Shown here: piece by piece, positions 41,375 through 50,943 of the stretch
Numbering within the stretch: position 1 is the stretch's first letter
Layout of the letters: each line of letters opens with the position of its first letter
Origin: Variovorax sp. PAMC28562
Lineage (GTDB): Bacteria > Pseudomonadota > Gammaproteobacteria > Burkholderiales > Burkholderiaceae_C
Length of the DNA: 64,000 bases
Reading direction: 5' to 3'
Assembly: GCF_014303735.1 (NCBI RefSeq)
Contig: NZ_CP060296.1
Span: forward strand, 507,501 to 571,500
Program-made: the position numbers and the translations under genes
Notes under the pieces: model-generated
Database searches by the model: none
What the model saw: only the letters and a program-made list of their open reading frames with translations
What the model was told of the DNA's origin: nothing

Positions 41375-42613
41375 TCAGCCGGCGCGGTCGCAGCCGACGA
41401 TCTTGAACTCGACACGGCGGTCCAGCGCATCGACCGCGTTGTCTGTTCCGCTGCCGATGAGGTTCTCCCGAAAGCCCATGCCGGCCGCGCGCGTGCGGTC
41501 GCCCAGCACGCCAGAGACGCCTGTCAGGCGCTGGCGGATGTAGCCGGCTCTTTGCAGCGACAGCGCATCGTTCAGCGACTCCGCGCCGGTGCGACTGGTG
41601 TGGCCGACGATGTCCATGCAGACGTTCGCTTGCGTACTGACCTGCGCGATGCGCGCGAGCCACAGACCGTAGGAACCGCTGACCTTGGGATCGGACCAGA
41701 ACACGGTGGTGCCGGGGTTGAAAAGAAACTTCACCCCGAGTTGCTTGTTGGCGATGCCGAAAGCGACGATGTTCCCAAACGCCTTGTCGGCTTCGGCGGC
41801 GCGATCGAGCTTGACCGATGCAAGGTAGATCCCGCTCAGCACCCGAAGTTGCTCACCAGCGGGTGTCGCGTTGGCCAGGTTGTATTGATTCAGTGCGTCT
41901 TCATAGCGGCCCGCGTTGTAGGCGGTGCCGGCCTCGCTCACGATCGGCGCCACCGGCAAGCGTTGCATGTAGTACGCGTCGGCCGGCTGCCCGGCCGGCG
42001 TGACGGTGGTGCGCGCATAGCCTTCGATGAGCTGGTCTTTGGGCAGCACCGGGCTGTCTTGCTCGAAAGCCAGCGGCGTGTTGTCGAGCTCGTCGTCGCG
42101 CAACACGGCCGACGATTGCGCGACCACCATGCCCTTGCGCAAATCGGTCAACGCGAGGTTGATCTGTAGTGCGCCGCGTGACTTGCCGACCTGCCGCTGA
42201 CGTGTGAGCGTGCCCGTCAAAAGATAAGTGGCCTTGTCGAGGTTGGCGCGTTGAAACGGCAGCAGCTCAAGCGACGCGTGCTTCGACCGGATGCGATCCG
42301 AAACACGACCTTGCAGCAGCTGCGTCGATACGGTCTGCTGCCCACTGTTCGCATCGATCATCGGATCGAGCACCACACCGCGGCGACCTGTGTCCAACAT
42401 GCCCGACAACGATTGCGTTTGTGACACCAGCGCGTCGGTGACCTGCGCGACGGCCTGGTCGACACGTTGCGCTGCAGTCGTCGGTGCCGACCCGGTGCTG
42501 GCACAGCCTGCGATGGTCAAGCCGAGCATCAAGGCTGCGGACAAGGACACTGCTTTGAGCCCCCGCAGCCGAGGAAAGGAGAGCACGGATACGGAAAAAG
42601 TCATGGTCGACAT
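41375..42613 (-). CDS. OmpA-like lipoprotein, paralogue of the gene at 4208
   Basis: A 412-residue lipoprotein with signal lipobox TIAGC. A TPR-like motif (AYNAGRYEDALNQYNLANAT) is followed by an OmpA-like C-domain with VGHTSRTGAESLNDALSLQR and ALDRRVEFKIVGC. As in the paralogue, GHTD reads GHTS. The start at 42613 or 42604 is ambiguous; the latter overlaps the stop of the kinase gene by 4 bases. It probably acts with the membrane Ser/Thr kinase encoded just upstream. Confidence 0.78.
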   Translation of the reverse strand: MSTMTFSVSVLSFPRLRGLKAVSLSAALMLGLTIAGCASTGSAPTTAAQRVDQAVAQVTDALVSQTQSLSGMLDTGRRGVVLDPMIDANSGQQTVSTQLLQGRVSDRIRSKHASLELLPFQRANLDKATYLLTGTLTRQRQVGKSRGALQINLALTDLRKGMVVAQSSAVLRDDELDNTPLAFEQDSPVLPKDQLIEGYARTTVTPAGQPADAYYMQRLPVAPIVSEAGTAYNAGRYEDALNQYNLANATPAGEQLRVLSGIYLASVKLDRAAEADKAFGNIVAFGIANKQLGVKFLFNPGTTVFWSDPKVSGSYGLWLARIAQVSTQANVCMDIVGHTSRTGAESLNDALSLQRAGYIRQRLTGVSGVLGDRTRAAGMGFRENLIGSGTDNAVDALDRRVEFKIVGCDRAG

Positions 42614-44169
42614 TCGCTTTTGAGAAGAGAGGTATCGCCGGCCCGAAGTGGTCCGAGCGAAGCGGATTGAAGAAGCTCGCTGCATCTACTGCGAGAGGCG
42701 ACGGTTGGATGGACGGTCGCGCTGGCGGCCGCCGCTTTTGCTTTGGCCGATGCGGTCGACGCCATTGAAGAAATCACCATGGGCTCCGGCAATGTCGACG
42801 CCTTTGGCTCCGTGGCCAACCCGGTCATTGCGGACGGCGCAGGTGGTGCGGCCTGGGCGGGAAGTCCAGGAAGCGGAGAGACCTCCGTGTGAGTGCGCGT
42901 GACCGCCTCGCGCATCTGCCTCAACTTCAACGCCTGTTTCTGCCCGAGTGCAGAGCGTGCTTCAGCGTCGGCATGGCGCGCCTGGAACATCGTGCCGCCG
43001 ATGACTGCAGCGACCAGTGCGACGCAAAGCGCTGCGATCACGAAGTAACGTGCACTGCCCTGCCGCCGGACTGCGCCACGCGATGTGGCGGAGAGCGCGG
43101 CGCCGCTCGACCAGAGTGGGTCCATCTCACTCAGATCGAGCCGCGTCTCAGCAGTCGACTGCCATGCGCCTTGCTCGATCGGTTCGAGCGGGGCCGGGTA
43201 GGTCGGATACGTCCCGGTGTTATCCGATGAGCTACCGGAGTTCGTCGATGGCGTTTCGGTTTCGCGGCCATTCAGTTGCGCCCAAAACGCTTCAGTCGTT
43301 TGCGTTCGGTCTTGCGGTCGCAGCGCCAATGCGTTGTCGATGGCGGCGAGAAACGGCACGCCGTAGCGGCCTTTGGCCCGCTCTGAAATCGGCGCCAACC
43401 GGTCTTCCATCAAACGCTCGATCGCGGCCATCGGCCGCTCGCCGGTGATCGCTGCGTACACCACGCCCGCCAGTGCATACACGTCGGTCCAGGGGCCTTG
43501 CTTCATCGACGGCGCCTCGCCGTATTGCTCGATGGAGGCAAAGCCGCGCTGGCGCACAGCATTGGGTGTCTGCGCGATGTTGCCGATAACGCGACGTGCC
43601 GCGCCCAGGTCGAGCAACACCGGGCCACTGCGCGATACGATGATTTTTTCGGGCGCTACGTCGCGGTGCAGGCAACGCACCGCGTGCATCGCGGAAAGCC
43701 CGGCAAGCAACGGGTGCAGCAGATCGAGCAGCTGCTTTTCGTCCGGAGCGTGACCGAGATCGGCGAGCCACTGCGCCAGCGTCGGGCCTTCGTAGTACGG
43801 CATGGCCATGTAAGCCGTGTCATTGGCCTCCCACCAACGCAGCACCTTCACGACGGCCGGATGATCGAAGCGCGCGAGCGTCCGGGCTTCGTTGATGAAG
43901 CTGCGCAACCCTGACTGATAAAGGTCGACATGCCGCTCCGACTTGACGACCACCGCGGGCGATGCAGCCGACCGAGCAGCCAGCGCAGCCGGCAGGTATT
44001 CCCTGATGGCAATGCGCTCTCTTGAAGAAGGATCGAAGGCAAGGTAGACGATGCCGAAGTCGCCTTCGGCGATCAGACCCGTGATCTCGTATTCGAACGG
44101 CTTCGTGCTCTCGGCCGATGCAGCCGCGCCCGCCCCGTTTTCCTCGATGCGATGCCGCGTCGACGTCAT
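42601..44169 (-). CDS. Membrane-anchored Ser/Thr kinase-like protein with altered catalytic motifs
   Basis: A 522-residue protein with a kinase domain at about residues 25-300 (G-loop GLIAEGDFGIVYLAFD), a transmembrane helix (YFVIAALCVALVAAVIGGTM) and an exported Ala/Pro-rich tail. Several invariant residues differ: the ATP-anchoring Lys of the VAIK motif is Arg56 (IAIREYLP), the HRDxKxxN loop reads HRDVAPEK (residues 168-175), and DFG is DLG. The catalytic Asp170 and the DLG Asp remain. It may be weakly active or a pseudokinase. It overlaps the downstream OmpA-like gene. Confidence 0.85.
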   Translation of the reverse strand: MTSTRHRIEENGAGAAASAESTKPFEYEITGLIAEGDFGIVYLAFDPSSRERIAIREYLPAALAARSAASPAVVVKSERHVDLYQSGLRSFINEARTLARFDHPAVVKVLRWWEANDTAYMAMPYYEGPTLAQWLADLGHAPDEKQLLDLLHPLLAGLSAMHAVRCLHRDVAPEKIIVSRSGPVLLDLGAARRVIGNIAQTPNAVRQRGFASIEQYGEAPSMKQGPWTDVYALAGVVYAAITGERPMAAIERLMEDRLAPISERAKGRYGVPFLAAIDNALALRPQDRTQTTEAFWAQLNGRETETPSTNSGSSSDNTGTYPTYPAPLEPIEQGAWQSTAETRLDLSEMDPLWSSGAALSATSRGAVRRQGSARYFVIAALCVALVAAVIGGTMFQARHADAEARSALGQKQALKLRQMREAVTRTHTEVSPLPGLPAQAAPPAPSAMTGLATEPKASTLPEPMVISSMASTASAKAKAAAASATVHPTVASRSRCSELLQSASLGPLRAGDTSLLKSECRP

Positions 44170-44347
44170 TGAACCCCCCTGTTTTGGGAGGCACTCTAAC
44201 AGTGTCATGAATACAAAATAGCTACACGATTCGACACATTCAAGTTTGAATGTGAACCGCTGCAGACGTCCCGCCCAACCCTGTCGAGGTTTGTTTTTGT
44301 CCGTTCTTCCTACGCCGCGAGAGGCGCTCGCGCCCTAATCTCTGGCG

Positions 44348-45244
44348 ATGAAAAATCAGTCGATGCCAATGCCGAGACGTCTGCTGCGTTGGGTCATGCC
44401 TTTGATGATTTCCCTGGCGCCTTGGTCGGCCCATGCGCAGGAAGACTCGAGCGCCGAGGGCTTGCGAGCGCAATACAAGACGATGACGCCGGCCCTGGCC
44501 AGCAATCCGTTTCATCGCAAGTTGGTGCTTCAGTCCGAGGAAGGTTCGGGCAAGCTGAGCGGCAATATCTATGCGGTGGTGGACCATCCGTATGCCGACG
44601 TCGCCAGCGCCTTCAAGCTGCCGGCCACCTGGTGCGGTGTGCTCATGCTGCATCTCAATACCAAATACTGCGGCGTGCAGGGAAGCGGCGCCAGCCCGAC
44701 GCTCAATGTTGCAGTCGGGCGCAAGTTCGATCAGCCTGTGGCAGACGCCTCACAAGTCAATTTCGTTTACTCGCTCAAGGCCGCGACAGCGGACTACCTC
44801 GACGTCAATCTGAATGCCGCGAGCGGGCCGATGTCGACGCGAGACTACCGCATCGTGCTCGAGGCAACGCCTATCGACGCCAGCACGACTTTCATTCATC
44901 TCGGCTATTCGTATGGCTACGGCGCGGCGGCCAAGATCGCGATGCAGGTCTACCTGGGCACCATCGGAAGCGACAAGGTAGGTTTCACCGTCACAGGCAA
45001 GAACGGCAAAGGCGAACCCGATTATATCGGCGGCGTGCGCGGCGTGGTCGAACGCAACACCATGCGCTACTACCTCGCGATCGACGCCTATCTCGATGCG
45101 CCCTCGCCGCAGCAGCAAGACCAGCGTACCGCGGCCTGGTTCGATGCCACAGAGCAATACGCACTGCAGCTGCACGAGATGCCCAAGGACGACTACGTCG
45201 CGATGAAGAGAAGCGAGTACCGCCGACTGATTGCCAAGCAATAG
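44348..45244 (+). CDS. Secreted hypothetical protein
   Basis: A 298-residue protein with a signal peptide ending near SAHAQ. No named domain was recognised. The mature part is mostly beta-like and has features such as HLGYSYGYGAAAKIAMQVYL and IGGVRGVVERNTMRYYLAIDAYL. Two Cys (WCGVLM and KYCGVQ) are close together and could form a disulfide. The size and motifs match conserved hypothetical proteins of this bacterial group, from memory only. Its neighbours do not suggest a pathway. Confidence 0.7.
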   Translation: MKNQSMPMPRRLLRWVMPLMISLAPWSAHAQEDSSAEGLRAQYKTMTPALASNPFHRKLVLQSEEGSGKLSGNIYAVVDHPYADVASAFKLPATWCGVLMLHLNTKYCGVQGSGASPTLNVAVGRKFDQPVADASQVNFVYSLKAATADYLDVNLNAASGPMSTRDYRIVLEATPIDASTTFIHLGYSYGYGAAAKIAMQVYLGTIGSDKVGFTVTGKNGKGEPDYIGGVRGVVERNTMRYYLAIDAYLDAPSPQQQDQRTAAWFDATEQYALQLHEMPKDDYVAMKRSEYRRLIAKQ

Positions 45245-45422
45245 GCCAGAGGCATGGAGCGGCAAGGAGGCGGGCATAGAGAGCAAGACTATGCGGGCGA
45301 CGCAGCGCGAATGTCGTGTCGCCTTGGCGATCAAATAGTCTGCAAAATGAAGCGATGCCTTGACCCTGCTCAGCAAACCGTAAGCAGGTAGGTGTCTGAT
45401 GTGTCGACTACCGGAGAACGCC

Positions 45423-46169
45423 GTGAAAACGCTGTCAGCCTTGTTGAGTGGCCTCGGTGCCCTCGCCGCCTTTGCCGTTGCCAGCACAGCATTGCCTGCG
45501 TCGGCGGCGGAGCTGGAACTTGAAGGTCCGCGCCTGCGCGTCAGCGGCATGCTCGATGGCAGTGCTACCAAAGCATTCATCGAGCACCTCGGCACCGGAA
45601 AAGTTCGCGTTGTCGTCTTCGAAGACTCGTTCGGTGGCACCGCGGAGGCAGCCGAGATTTATGCCAAGGCCATCCGGGCCAGCGGCGTCAACACAGAAGC
45701 ACGCGGCCAGTGTTACGCCGCCTGCGCCTACGCGTTTCTGGCCGGCAAGGAGCATCGCTTCGGCCGCGGGATACAGGTCAACGGCTTGCTGATTCCGGTC
45801 GCGATGCGTCCCAATCCCAGTGAGTTGCAAAGCCGTTGGCGCGGCGACGAAGCACAGAAAACGTTGGCGGAGTTCACCGCCGTTTCCTCGTCGGGGCCCG
45901 CGACACTGCCAGTGTCGACCTCCGACTCGCCGAGGGGCGCACTGTCTGCGACCACCGTCGCATCTCCCGCTACGGTCTCGTCCACAGCCCCATCGGCGCC
46001 ACGCGAAAATTGGCAGCCAGACCATGGTCTGCTGTTCAGTTCGACTCCGACGCTCTTCGGCCGCGTCTACAACACCTATTACTGCGATGGCTCGCAGGGC
46101 CGCGACGTTTCGAAGTGCGAAGCGTTGAGCGATGCCGACCCTTACAAGCTCGGCGTGTTGACGCCTTAG
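45423..46169 (+). CDS. ClpP/crotonase-fold secreted protein without active-site Ser
   Basis: About 248 residues with a signal peptide (LALA/ASAA end). The middle reads VFEDSFGGTAEAAEIYAKAI followed by EARGQCYAACAYAFLAGKEHRF, which resembles the periplasmic ClpP-class fold. The usual CxSAC nucleophile motif is CYAAC here, so the Ser is Ala and activity is doubtful. The C-terminal half is low complexity. The start is GTG at 45423, with GGAG 8 bases upstream; the ATG at 45399 is a weaker alternative. Confidence 0.65.
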   Translation: MKTLSALLSGLGALAAFAVASTALPASAAELELEGPRLRVSGMLDGSATKAFIEHLGTGKVRVVVFEDSFGGTAEAAEIYAKAIRASGVNTEARGQCYAACAYAFLAGKEHRFGRGIQVNGLLIPVAMRPNPSELQSRWRGDEAQKTLAEFTAVSSSGPATLPVSTSDSPRGALSATTVASPATVSSTAPSAPRENWQPDHGLLFSSTPTLFGRVYNTYYCDGSQGRDVSKCEALSDADPYKLGVLTP

Positions 46170-46181
46170 CGGTACCAGCAG

Positions 46182-47162
46182 TTACCAGTGGCCCGGGTCC
46201 GGCACAAAGCCGTACTGCGGGTTGCGTGGATTGGCCGGGAAAGGGCGAGGCCGGTCCGGCACATCGACGTCGGCCGGCAGCACACCCATTCGCACAAGAT
46301 TTGCACGGCTGTCGTATCGCACCGCAATGACTGCGTCGGGCGCGCTTGCAGCCCGCTCGAAGCGCGTGTGCCCCACCACCGATTCTTCGCGTTGGCCATG
46401 CCCTGTGCCTAGCTTGGCTGTGCTGTCTGCGCTGAATTCGCCAGATGGGCCAGATGGGCCGGCAGAGGCTTTGGCTTCGCCACGCGTTTCCGGGGCGGGC
46501 GATGCCGACGGCGCAGGTGCCTCTTGCACACTTCGCTCACGTCGCTCGCTGCGGCCATCCGACTCGCTGCGCTCGTTCTGCGCCGCGCCTTGATCGCTGC
46601 CGTCACGCCGCAGTGCCTGCCGTGGTGCCACCTGCATCGGTGCCGCCACGGAGCCCCGCTCACGAAACACCGCAATGCCGATCACGCCCACGTCGAGCGG
46701 CCGACCCGTCCGCGCCGCATAAGACTGCGCCTGCGCGGTGAACTCGAAGGCGGCGATCTCGCGGTCTGTCTTACGCCAGCCATCGATCTGGCCTGCGTCG
46801 AGCGGGCCGAGCACATAACCGTTCTGCTGCCAGCCCGCGGTCTGCCCCGTCAGAACGTTGACTCCGTCGACCGCCATCACGACAAGCACGCGCTCGCGTC
46901 GCAAGTTGCGAATGCGAAGCCCGTATCGCGCACCTGGCCGGCCAGGCACATAGCGCTCACCGCCGCTCGCATAGACCGGAAGCGATTGGCCGGTGTCGCG
47001 GTCGACCACTTCGAGTTGCAACCAGCGGCCGCCCGTCGTCGTCGATGCGAGCGGCGCTGAGCTCGACCAGCTCGGCCCTGCGCAGGCGCCCAGAAACGCC
47101 ATGGCCGGCAACGCCAGCAACAAACGCCGCCTCGGTGCAGGAAGGTCGATAGAACGGGCCAT
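46182..47162 (-). CDS. Lipoprotein of unknown function
   Basis: A 326-residue protein with lipobox FLGAC after an Arg-rich start. Residues 30-190 look folded, with a repeating beta pattern such as LQLEVVDRDTGQSLPVYASG and YGLRIRNLRRERVLVVMAVD. Then comes a low-complexity Ser/Ala/Pro/Glu/Arg-rich tail of about 100 residues. No family was recognised. It is convergent with the ClpP-like gene 12 bases away and is followed downstream by nothing on its strand. Confidence 0.7.
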   Translation of the reverse strand: MARSIDLPAPRRRLLLALPAMAFLGACAGPSWSSSAPLASTTTGGRWLQLEVVDRDTGQSLPVYASGGERYVPGRPGARYGLRIRNLRRERVLVVMAVDGVNVLTGQTAGWQQNGYVLGPLDAGQIDGWRKTDREIAAFEFTAQAQSYAARTGRPLDVGVIGIAVFRERGSVAAPMQVAPRQALRRDGSDQGAAQNERSESDGRSERRERSVQEAPAPSASPAPETRGEAKASAGPSGPSGEFSADSTAKLGTGHGQREESVVGHTRFERAASAPDAVIAVRYDSRANLVRMGVLPADVDVPDRPRPFPANPRNPQYGFVPDPGHW

Positions 47163-47273
47163 GGAAGTGCTCCTGAAGAACGGTCGAAATTGAACCGTCC
47201 GACTTCTACGGCCGACGCGCAGCAATGGGGTTAAGTGCCGGTCGATCGGTGTCCAGGCCCAACGACCAGGATG

Positions 47274-48263
47274 TCAGCGAATCCATGCGACCGCGAGCGG
47301 AAAGCTGAAGAACGCCGCCACCGTGGTCCACAGAATGATCCGCGCAATGCGCCCGTTGTCTGCGCCGAAACGCTCAGCCAGCATCGCCACATTGCTGGCG
47401 CTCGGCAAGGCCGCGACCAGCACGATCGCCGCCAGAGCCATTGGGCTGATGGGCAAACCCAGCGCCATCGCGCCACGTGCCACCGCATAGACCAGCAGCG
47501 GATGCACCACCAGTTTGACGATGACCACAGGAAGCACATCACCGATGCGTGACAGGCCGCGGTGCGGCGCTTCGGGAAACTGCAGAGCGTGACCGCGGCT
47601 CAACAAAGCCGAGCGCGCCAGCACCGCGCCGATAGTGAACAGCGCCGCAGGCGAGGCGGCATCGGCCAGCATCGCAATCGTGTCCGCAATGGGCGCGGGC
47701 AATTTGAGTTGCACCGCAGACACCAGCGCCCCGAGCAGGATGGACCACGGCAGCGGATTGACCGACATGCCGCGCATCGCCTGACGGACCGCTTTCGCCG
47801 CACCGTGTTCGTCGGCGCCGTCGAGTCGCGACAACGCGATGCACACGGACGACGTCACCAACGTATCGAAGGCGATCGTGATGATGACCGGCCCCGCCAC
47901 CTGCGGCCCGAGCAGCGCAGCCAGCAACGGCACACCCATGAACCCGGTGTTGGGAAAAGCCGCTACAAGCGCCCCGAAGGCCGCGTCGTTCCATCCGATG
48001 CGCGCACTCCGCGTACCCCACACCACGGCACCGACCACGATCAGCGCACACACGCCCCACACCAGCGCAACGCTGCCGTCGAGCAACTGGGCGATGGGCG
48101 TGCGGGCGCCGAAGCGAAACAGCATGCACGGCAACGCAAAGTAAAGAACGAAGGTGTTGAGGCCCGGAATGGCATCCAGCGGCAGCACCCGACTACGGGC
48201 TGCCGCATAGCCAGCTGCGATCAGCGCGAAGAACGGAAAGGTGACAAGAAAAATCTGCAGCAC
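47274..48263 (-). CDS. AEC family transporter (auxin efflux carrier type)
   Basis: A 329-residue membrane protein with about ten helices, five on each side of a loop. The first helix reads LQIFLVTFPFFALIAAGYAAA and the second part starts NTFVLYFALPCMLFRFGART. The GTG start at 48263 was chosen because it gives the family N-terminus; the frame is open further to 48311. AEC members export or import organic acids or malonate. The substrate here is unknown. Confidence 0.85.
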   Translation of the reverse strand: MLQIFLVTFPFFALIAAGYAAARSRVLPLDAIPGLNTFVLYFALPCMLFRFGARTPIAQLLDGSVALVWGVCALIVVGAVVWGTRSARIGWNDAAFGALVAAFPNTGFMGVPLLAALLGPQVAGPVIITIAFDTLVTSSVCIALSRLDGADEHGAAKAVRQAMRGMSVNPLPWSILLGALVSAVQLKLPAPIADTIAMLADAASPAALFTIGAVLARSALLSRGHALQFPEAPHRGLSRIGDVLPVVIVKLVVHPLLVYAVARGAMALGLPISPMALAAIVLVAALPSASNVAMLAERFGADNGRIARIILWTTVAAFFSFPLAVAWIR

Positions 48264-48365
48264 GCGGCGATTGTCGGCGCTGCTGGTGCCGCTGCTGGTG
48301 GCCCGTATCATTGATCGCTTTGCGCTCGCGGCCCCGCTGGCCGACCCGTTCAGTACCCTGCCCCC

Positions 48366-50474
48366 ATGTCATCCGGTCTCAATCTCGCGCAACAGGAAGC
48401 GGTCAACTATCTGCACGGGCCGTGCCTGGTGCTGGCCGGCGCCGGCTCCGGCAAGACCCGGGTCATCACGCACAAGATCGGACGGCTCATCGAAACCGGC
48501 ATGGCGCCGAACCGCATCGCGGCCATCACCTTTACGAACAAGGCCGCTACCGAAATGCGCGAGCGCGCCAAAGGGTTGATCGGGCGTGACGCAAAGAAGG
48601 TAGTGATCTGCACCTTCCATGCGCTGGGCGTTCGCATGATGCGGGAAGACGGTGCAGTGCTCGGCCTGAAGCCCGCCTTCAGCATCCTCGACAGCGACGA
48701 CGTCACCAAGATCCTCAAAGATGCCGGCGGCACCACCGATGCCGCGACCGCGCGCATCTGGCAGTGGACCATCAGCAAGTGGAAGAACATGGGCCTGAAT
48801 GCGGCTCAGGCCGAGGCCATCGCGGCGGACGACAACGAGCGCATCACCGCCAAAGTGATGGGCCGCTACGAAGAGCGGTTGTCGGCCTACCAGAGTGTCG
48901 ACTTCGACGACCTGATCGGTATGCCGCTCAAGCTGCTGCAGCAACACGCCGATGTGCGGGTCAAGTGGCAAGCCGCACTGGGCCATGTGCTGGTCGACGA
49001 ATACCAGGACACCAACGCGACGCAGTACGAAGTGCTGAAGGCGCTCGTCGGCGAGGGCGGGCGCTTTACCGCGGTGGGTGACGACGACCAGTCGATCTAC
49101 GGCTGGCGCGGCGCGACGCTCGACAACCTGAAAAAGCTGCCGATCGACTATCCGACACTTAAGGTCGTGAAGCTCGAACAAAACTACCGCAGCACATCCG
49201 GCATCCTGCGTGCGGCCAATAACGTGATCGCGCCGAATCCAAAGCTGTTCCCGAAAACGCTGTTCAGCGAACTGGGCGAAGGCGAACCGGTGCGCGTGGT
49301 CGATGCCGACAGCGAGGCGCATGAAGCCGAACGCGCAGTGGCGCGGATCCAGAGCCTGCGCGCCGGCGAAACCATCACGCAAAGCTCTACCGGCACGCAG
49401 CACCTGGAGTGGCGCAACTTCGCGGTGCTGTATCGCGCCAATCACCAGGCACGGGTGTTCGAGCAGGCGCTGCGCAAAGCCAACATTCCCTACAAGGTAT
49501 CCGGCGGGCAAAGCTTCTTCGATCGGGCCGAGATCAAGGATCTGTGCGGCTGGTTCCGGTTGTGGGTCAACAACGACGACGATCCGGCGTTTCTGCGCGC
49601 AGTGACGACACCCAAGCGCGGCATCGGCCATACGACGCTGGCCAGCCTGGGCACCTTCGCGAGCCAGTACAAGCTGAGCTTGTTCGAGGCGCTGTTCAGT
49701 CCTTCATTGCCCAGCGTCATGGCCAAGCGCGCGCACGAGCAGTTGCACGAGTTCGGCCGCTACATCAACGACCTCGAATACAAGGCGCGCCGCACCATGG
49801 GCGCCGAAGATTCGCGCGCTTTCATGACCGAATGGCTGAAAGAGATCGACTACGAGAAGCACCTGTACGACGGTGAAGACAGCGAGCAGGTCGCGGCTGC
49901 ACGGTGGACCAACGTGCTGGAGTTCTGCGACTGGATGTCGGCCCGCGCCGGCGGCGAGATCGACGATGCGTCGGGCGCGACGGTCGAGAGCGAACGCAAG
50001 AGCCTCCTCGAAGTGGCGCAGACCATCTCTTTGCTCTCGACCATCAGCGAACGCGAGAAAGACCAGAACGTCGTCACGCTGTCGACGCTGCATGCCTCCA
50101 AGGGTCTGGAGTGGCCGCACGTCATGCTCGTCGGCGTGACCGAAGGGCTGTTGCCCTTCAAGCTCGACGACGACAACGGCAAGCAGGAAAAGATCAGCGA
50201 CAGCACGTTGGAGCGGCTGCAGGAAGAGCGCCGGCTGATGTACGTCGGCATCACGCGTGCACAACGCACGCTGGCCGTGAGCTGGACCAAGAAGCGCAAG
50301 AAGGGCCGCGAGATGATCGCCGGCATTCCGAGCCGCTTCATCGCTGAAATGGCACTCGACAAGACCACCGCCAAGGAAGACCCGCGCGAGAAGCTCAAGG
50401 CCCTGCGTGCCGAGTTCGCGCGCAAGGCACTGGACAGCGCAGCCGCTGCAGCGGCCGCCGCCGCGGCGCCATGA
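48366..50474 (+). CDS. rep: ATP-dependent DNA helicase, Rep/UvrD family
   Basis: A 702-residue superfamily 1A helicase. LVLAGAGSGKTRVITHKI is Walker A, AITFTNKAATEMRERA motif Ia, VLVDEYQDTNATQYEVLK Walker B, and GDDDQSIYGWRGA motif III. LEQNYRST, STLHASKGLEWPHV and EERRLMYVGITRAQ are motifs IV-VI. The length and KLEQNYRSTSGIL fit Rep rather than UvrD, but the difference is subtle. It moves 3'-5' on single-stranded DNA in replication or repair. Its stop overlaps the next gene by 4 bases. Confidence 0.9.
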   Translation: MSSGLNLAQQEAVNYLHGPCLVLAGAGSGKTRVITHKIGRLIETGMAPNRIAAITFTNKAATEMRERAKGLIGRDAKKVVICTFHALGVRMMREDGAVLGLKPAFSILDSDDVTKILKDAGGTTDAATARIWQWTISKWKNMGLNAAQAEAIAADDNERITAKVMGRYEERLSAYQSVDFDDLIGMPLKLLQQHADVRVKWQAALGHVLVDEYQDTNATQYEVLKALVGEGGRFTAVGDDDQSIYGWRGATLDNLKKLPIDYPTLKVVKLEQNYRSTSGILRAANNVIAPNPKLFPKTLFSELGEGEPVRVVDADSEAHEAERAVARIQSLRAGETITQSSTGTQHLEWRNFAVLYRANHQARVFEQALRKANIPYKVSGGQSFFDRAEIKDLCGWFRLWVNNDDDPAFLRAVTTPKRGIGHTTLASLGTFASQYKLSLFEALFSPSLPSVMAKRAHEQLHEFGRYINDLEYKARRTMGAEDSRAFMTEWLKEIDYEKHLYDGEDSEQVAAARWTNVLEFCDWMSARAGGEIDDASGATVESERKSLLEVAQTISLLSTISEREKDQNVVTLSTLHASKGLEWPHVMLVGVTEGLLPFKLDDDNGKQEKISDSTLERLQEERRLMYVGITRAQRTLAVSWTKKRKKGREMIAGIPSRFIAEMALDKTTAKEDPREKLKALRAEFARKALDSAAAAAAAAAAP

Positions 50475-50929
50475 GAGCTTTGGCTGCCACCTTGTTGATG
50501 TCAGGCTGCATCGCCTCAACGACTGCTATGGCGCAGAGCGGACCGGGCACGTGTCCTGCAGGCGCGAGCGACATGTCGACCGAAATGCTCTACGGCACCT
50601 GGCAAGTCCGCTTCGACGATGCGCCCGCGGTAGCCATCGTCACGCTCGGCAAGCACCCGGACTACGACGGTGTGCGCGGCACGATCACGCGCGATGGCGC
50701 CCGAAGTGGCGACGCTGCTTTGCGCTCGGTAGCGCAACTTGCAGGTGACATCGACGCCGAAGGTCAGCTTGCAATCGACGAATCGCAAGACGGGCGCAGC
50801 ATCAGCGGCGTGTGGGACGGCACGCTGCAGCCCGGCTCTTGTGGCGAGGAATTCAGGGGGACGTGGCGCAACGTCGCCGACGAGAGCACGCATCCGTTCG
50901 TGCTCCACAAGACCGGCCCATATCGATGA
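50471..50929 (+). CDS. Small secreted or lipoprotein of unknown function
   Basis: A 152-residue protein starting MRALAATLLMSGCIASTTAMAQ. The lipobox could be LMSGC, or cleavage could be after MAQ. The mature part has paired Cys (GTCPAG and GSCGEE) and a beta pattern such as LYGTWQVRFDD and SGVWDGTLQPG. It resembles small calycin-like domains, but no family is certain. It is coupled by a 4-base overlap to the helicase, which is probably a chance operon. Confidence 0.65.
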   Translation: MRALAATLLMSGCIASTTAMAQSGPGTCPAGASDMSTEMLYGTWQVRFDDAPAVAIVTLGKHPDYDGVRGTITRDGARSGDAALRSVAQLAGDIDAEGQLAIDESQDGRSISGVWDGTLQPGSCGEEFRGTWRNVADESTHPFVLHKTGPYR

Positions 50930-50943
50930 TCGCAAGGACAGCA

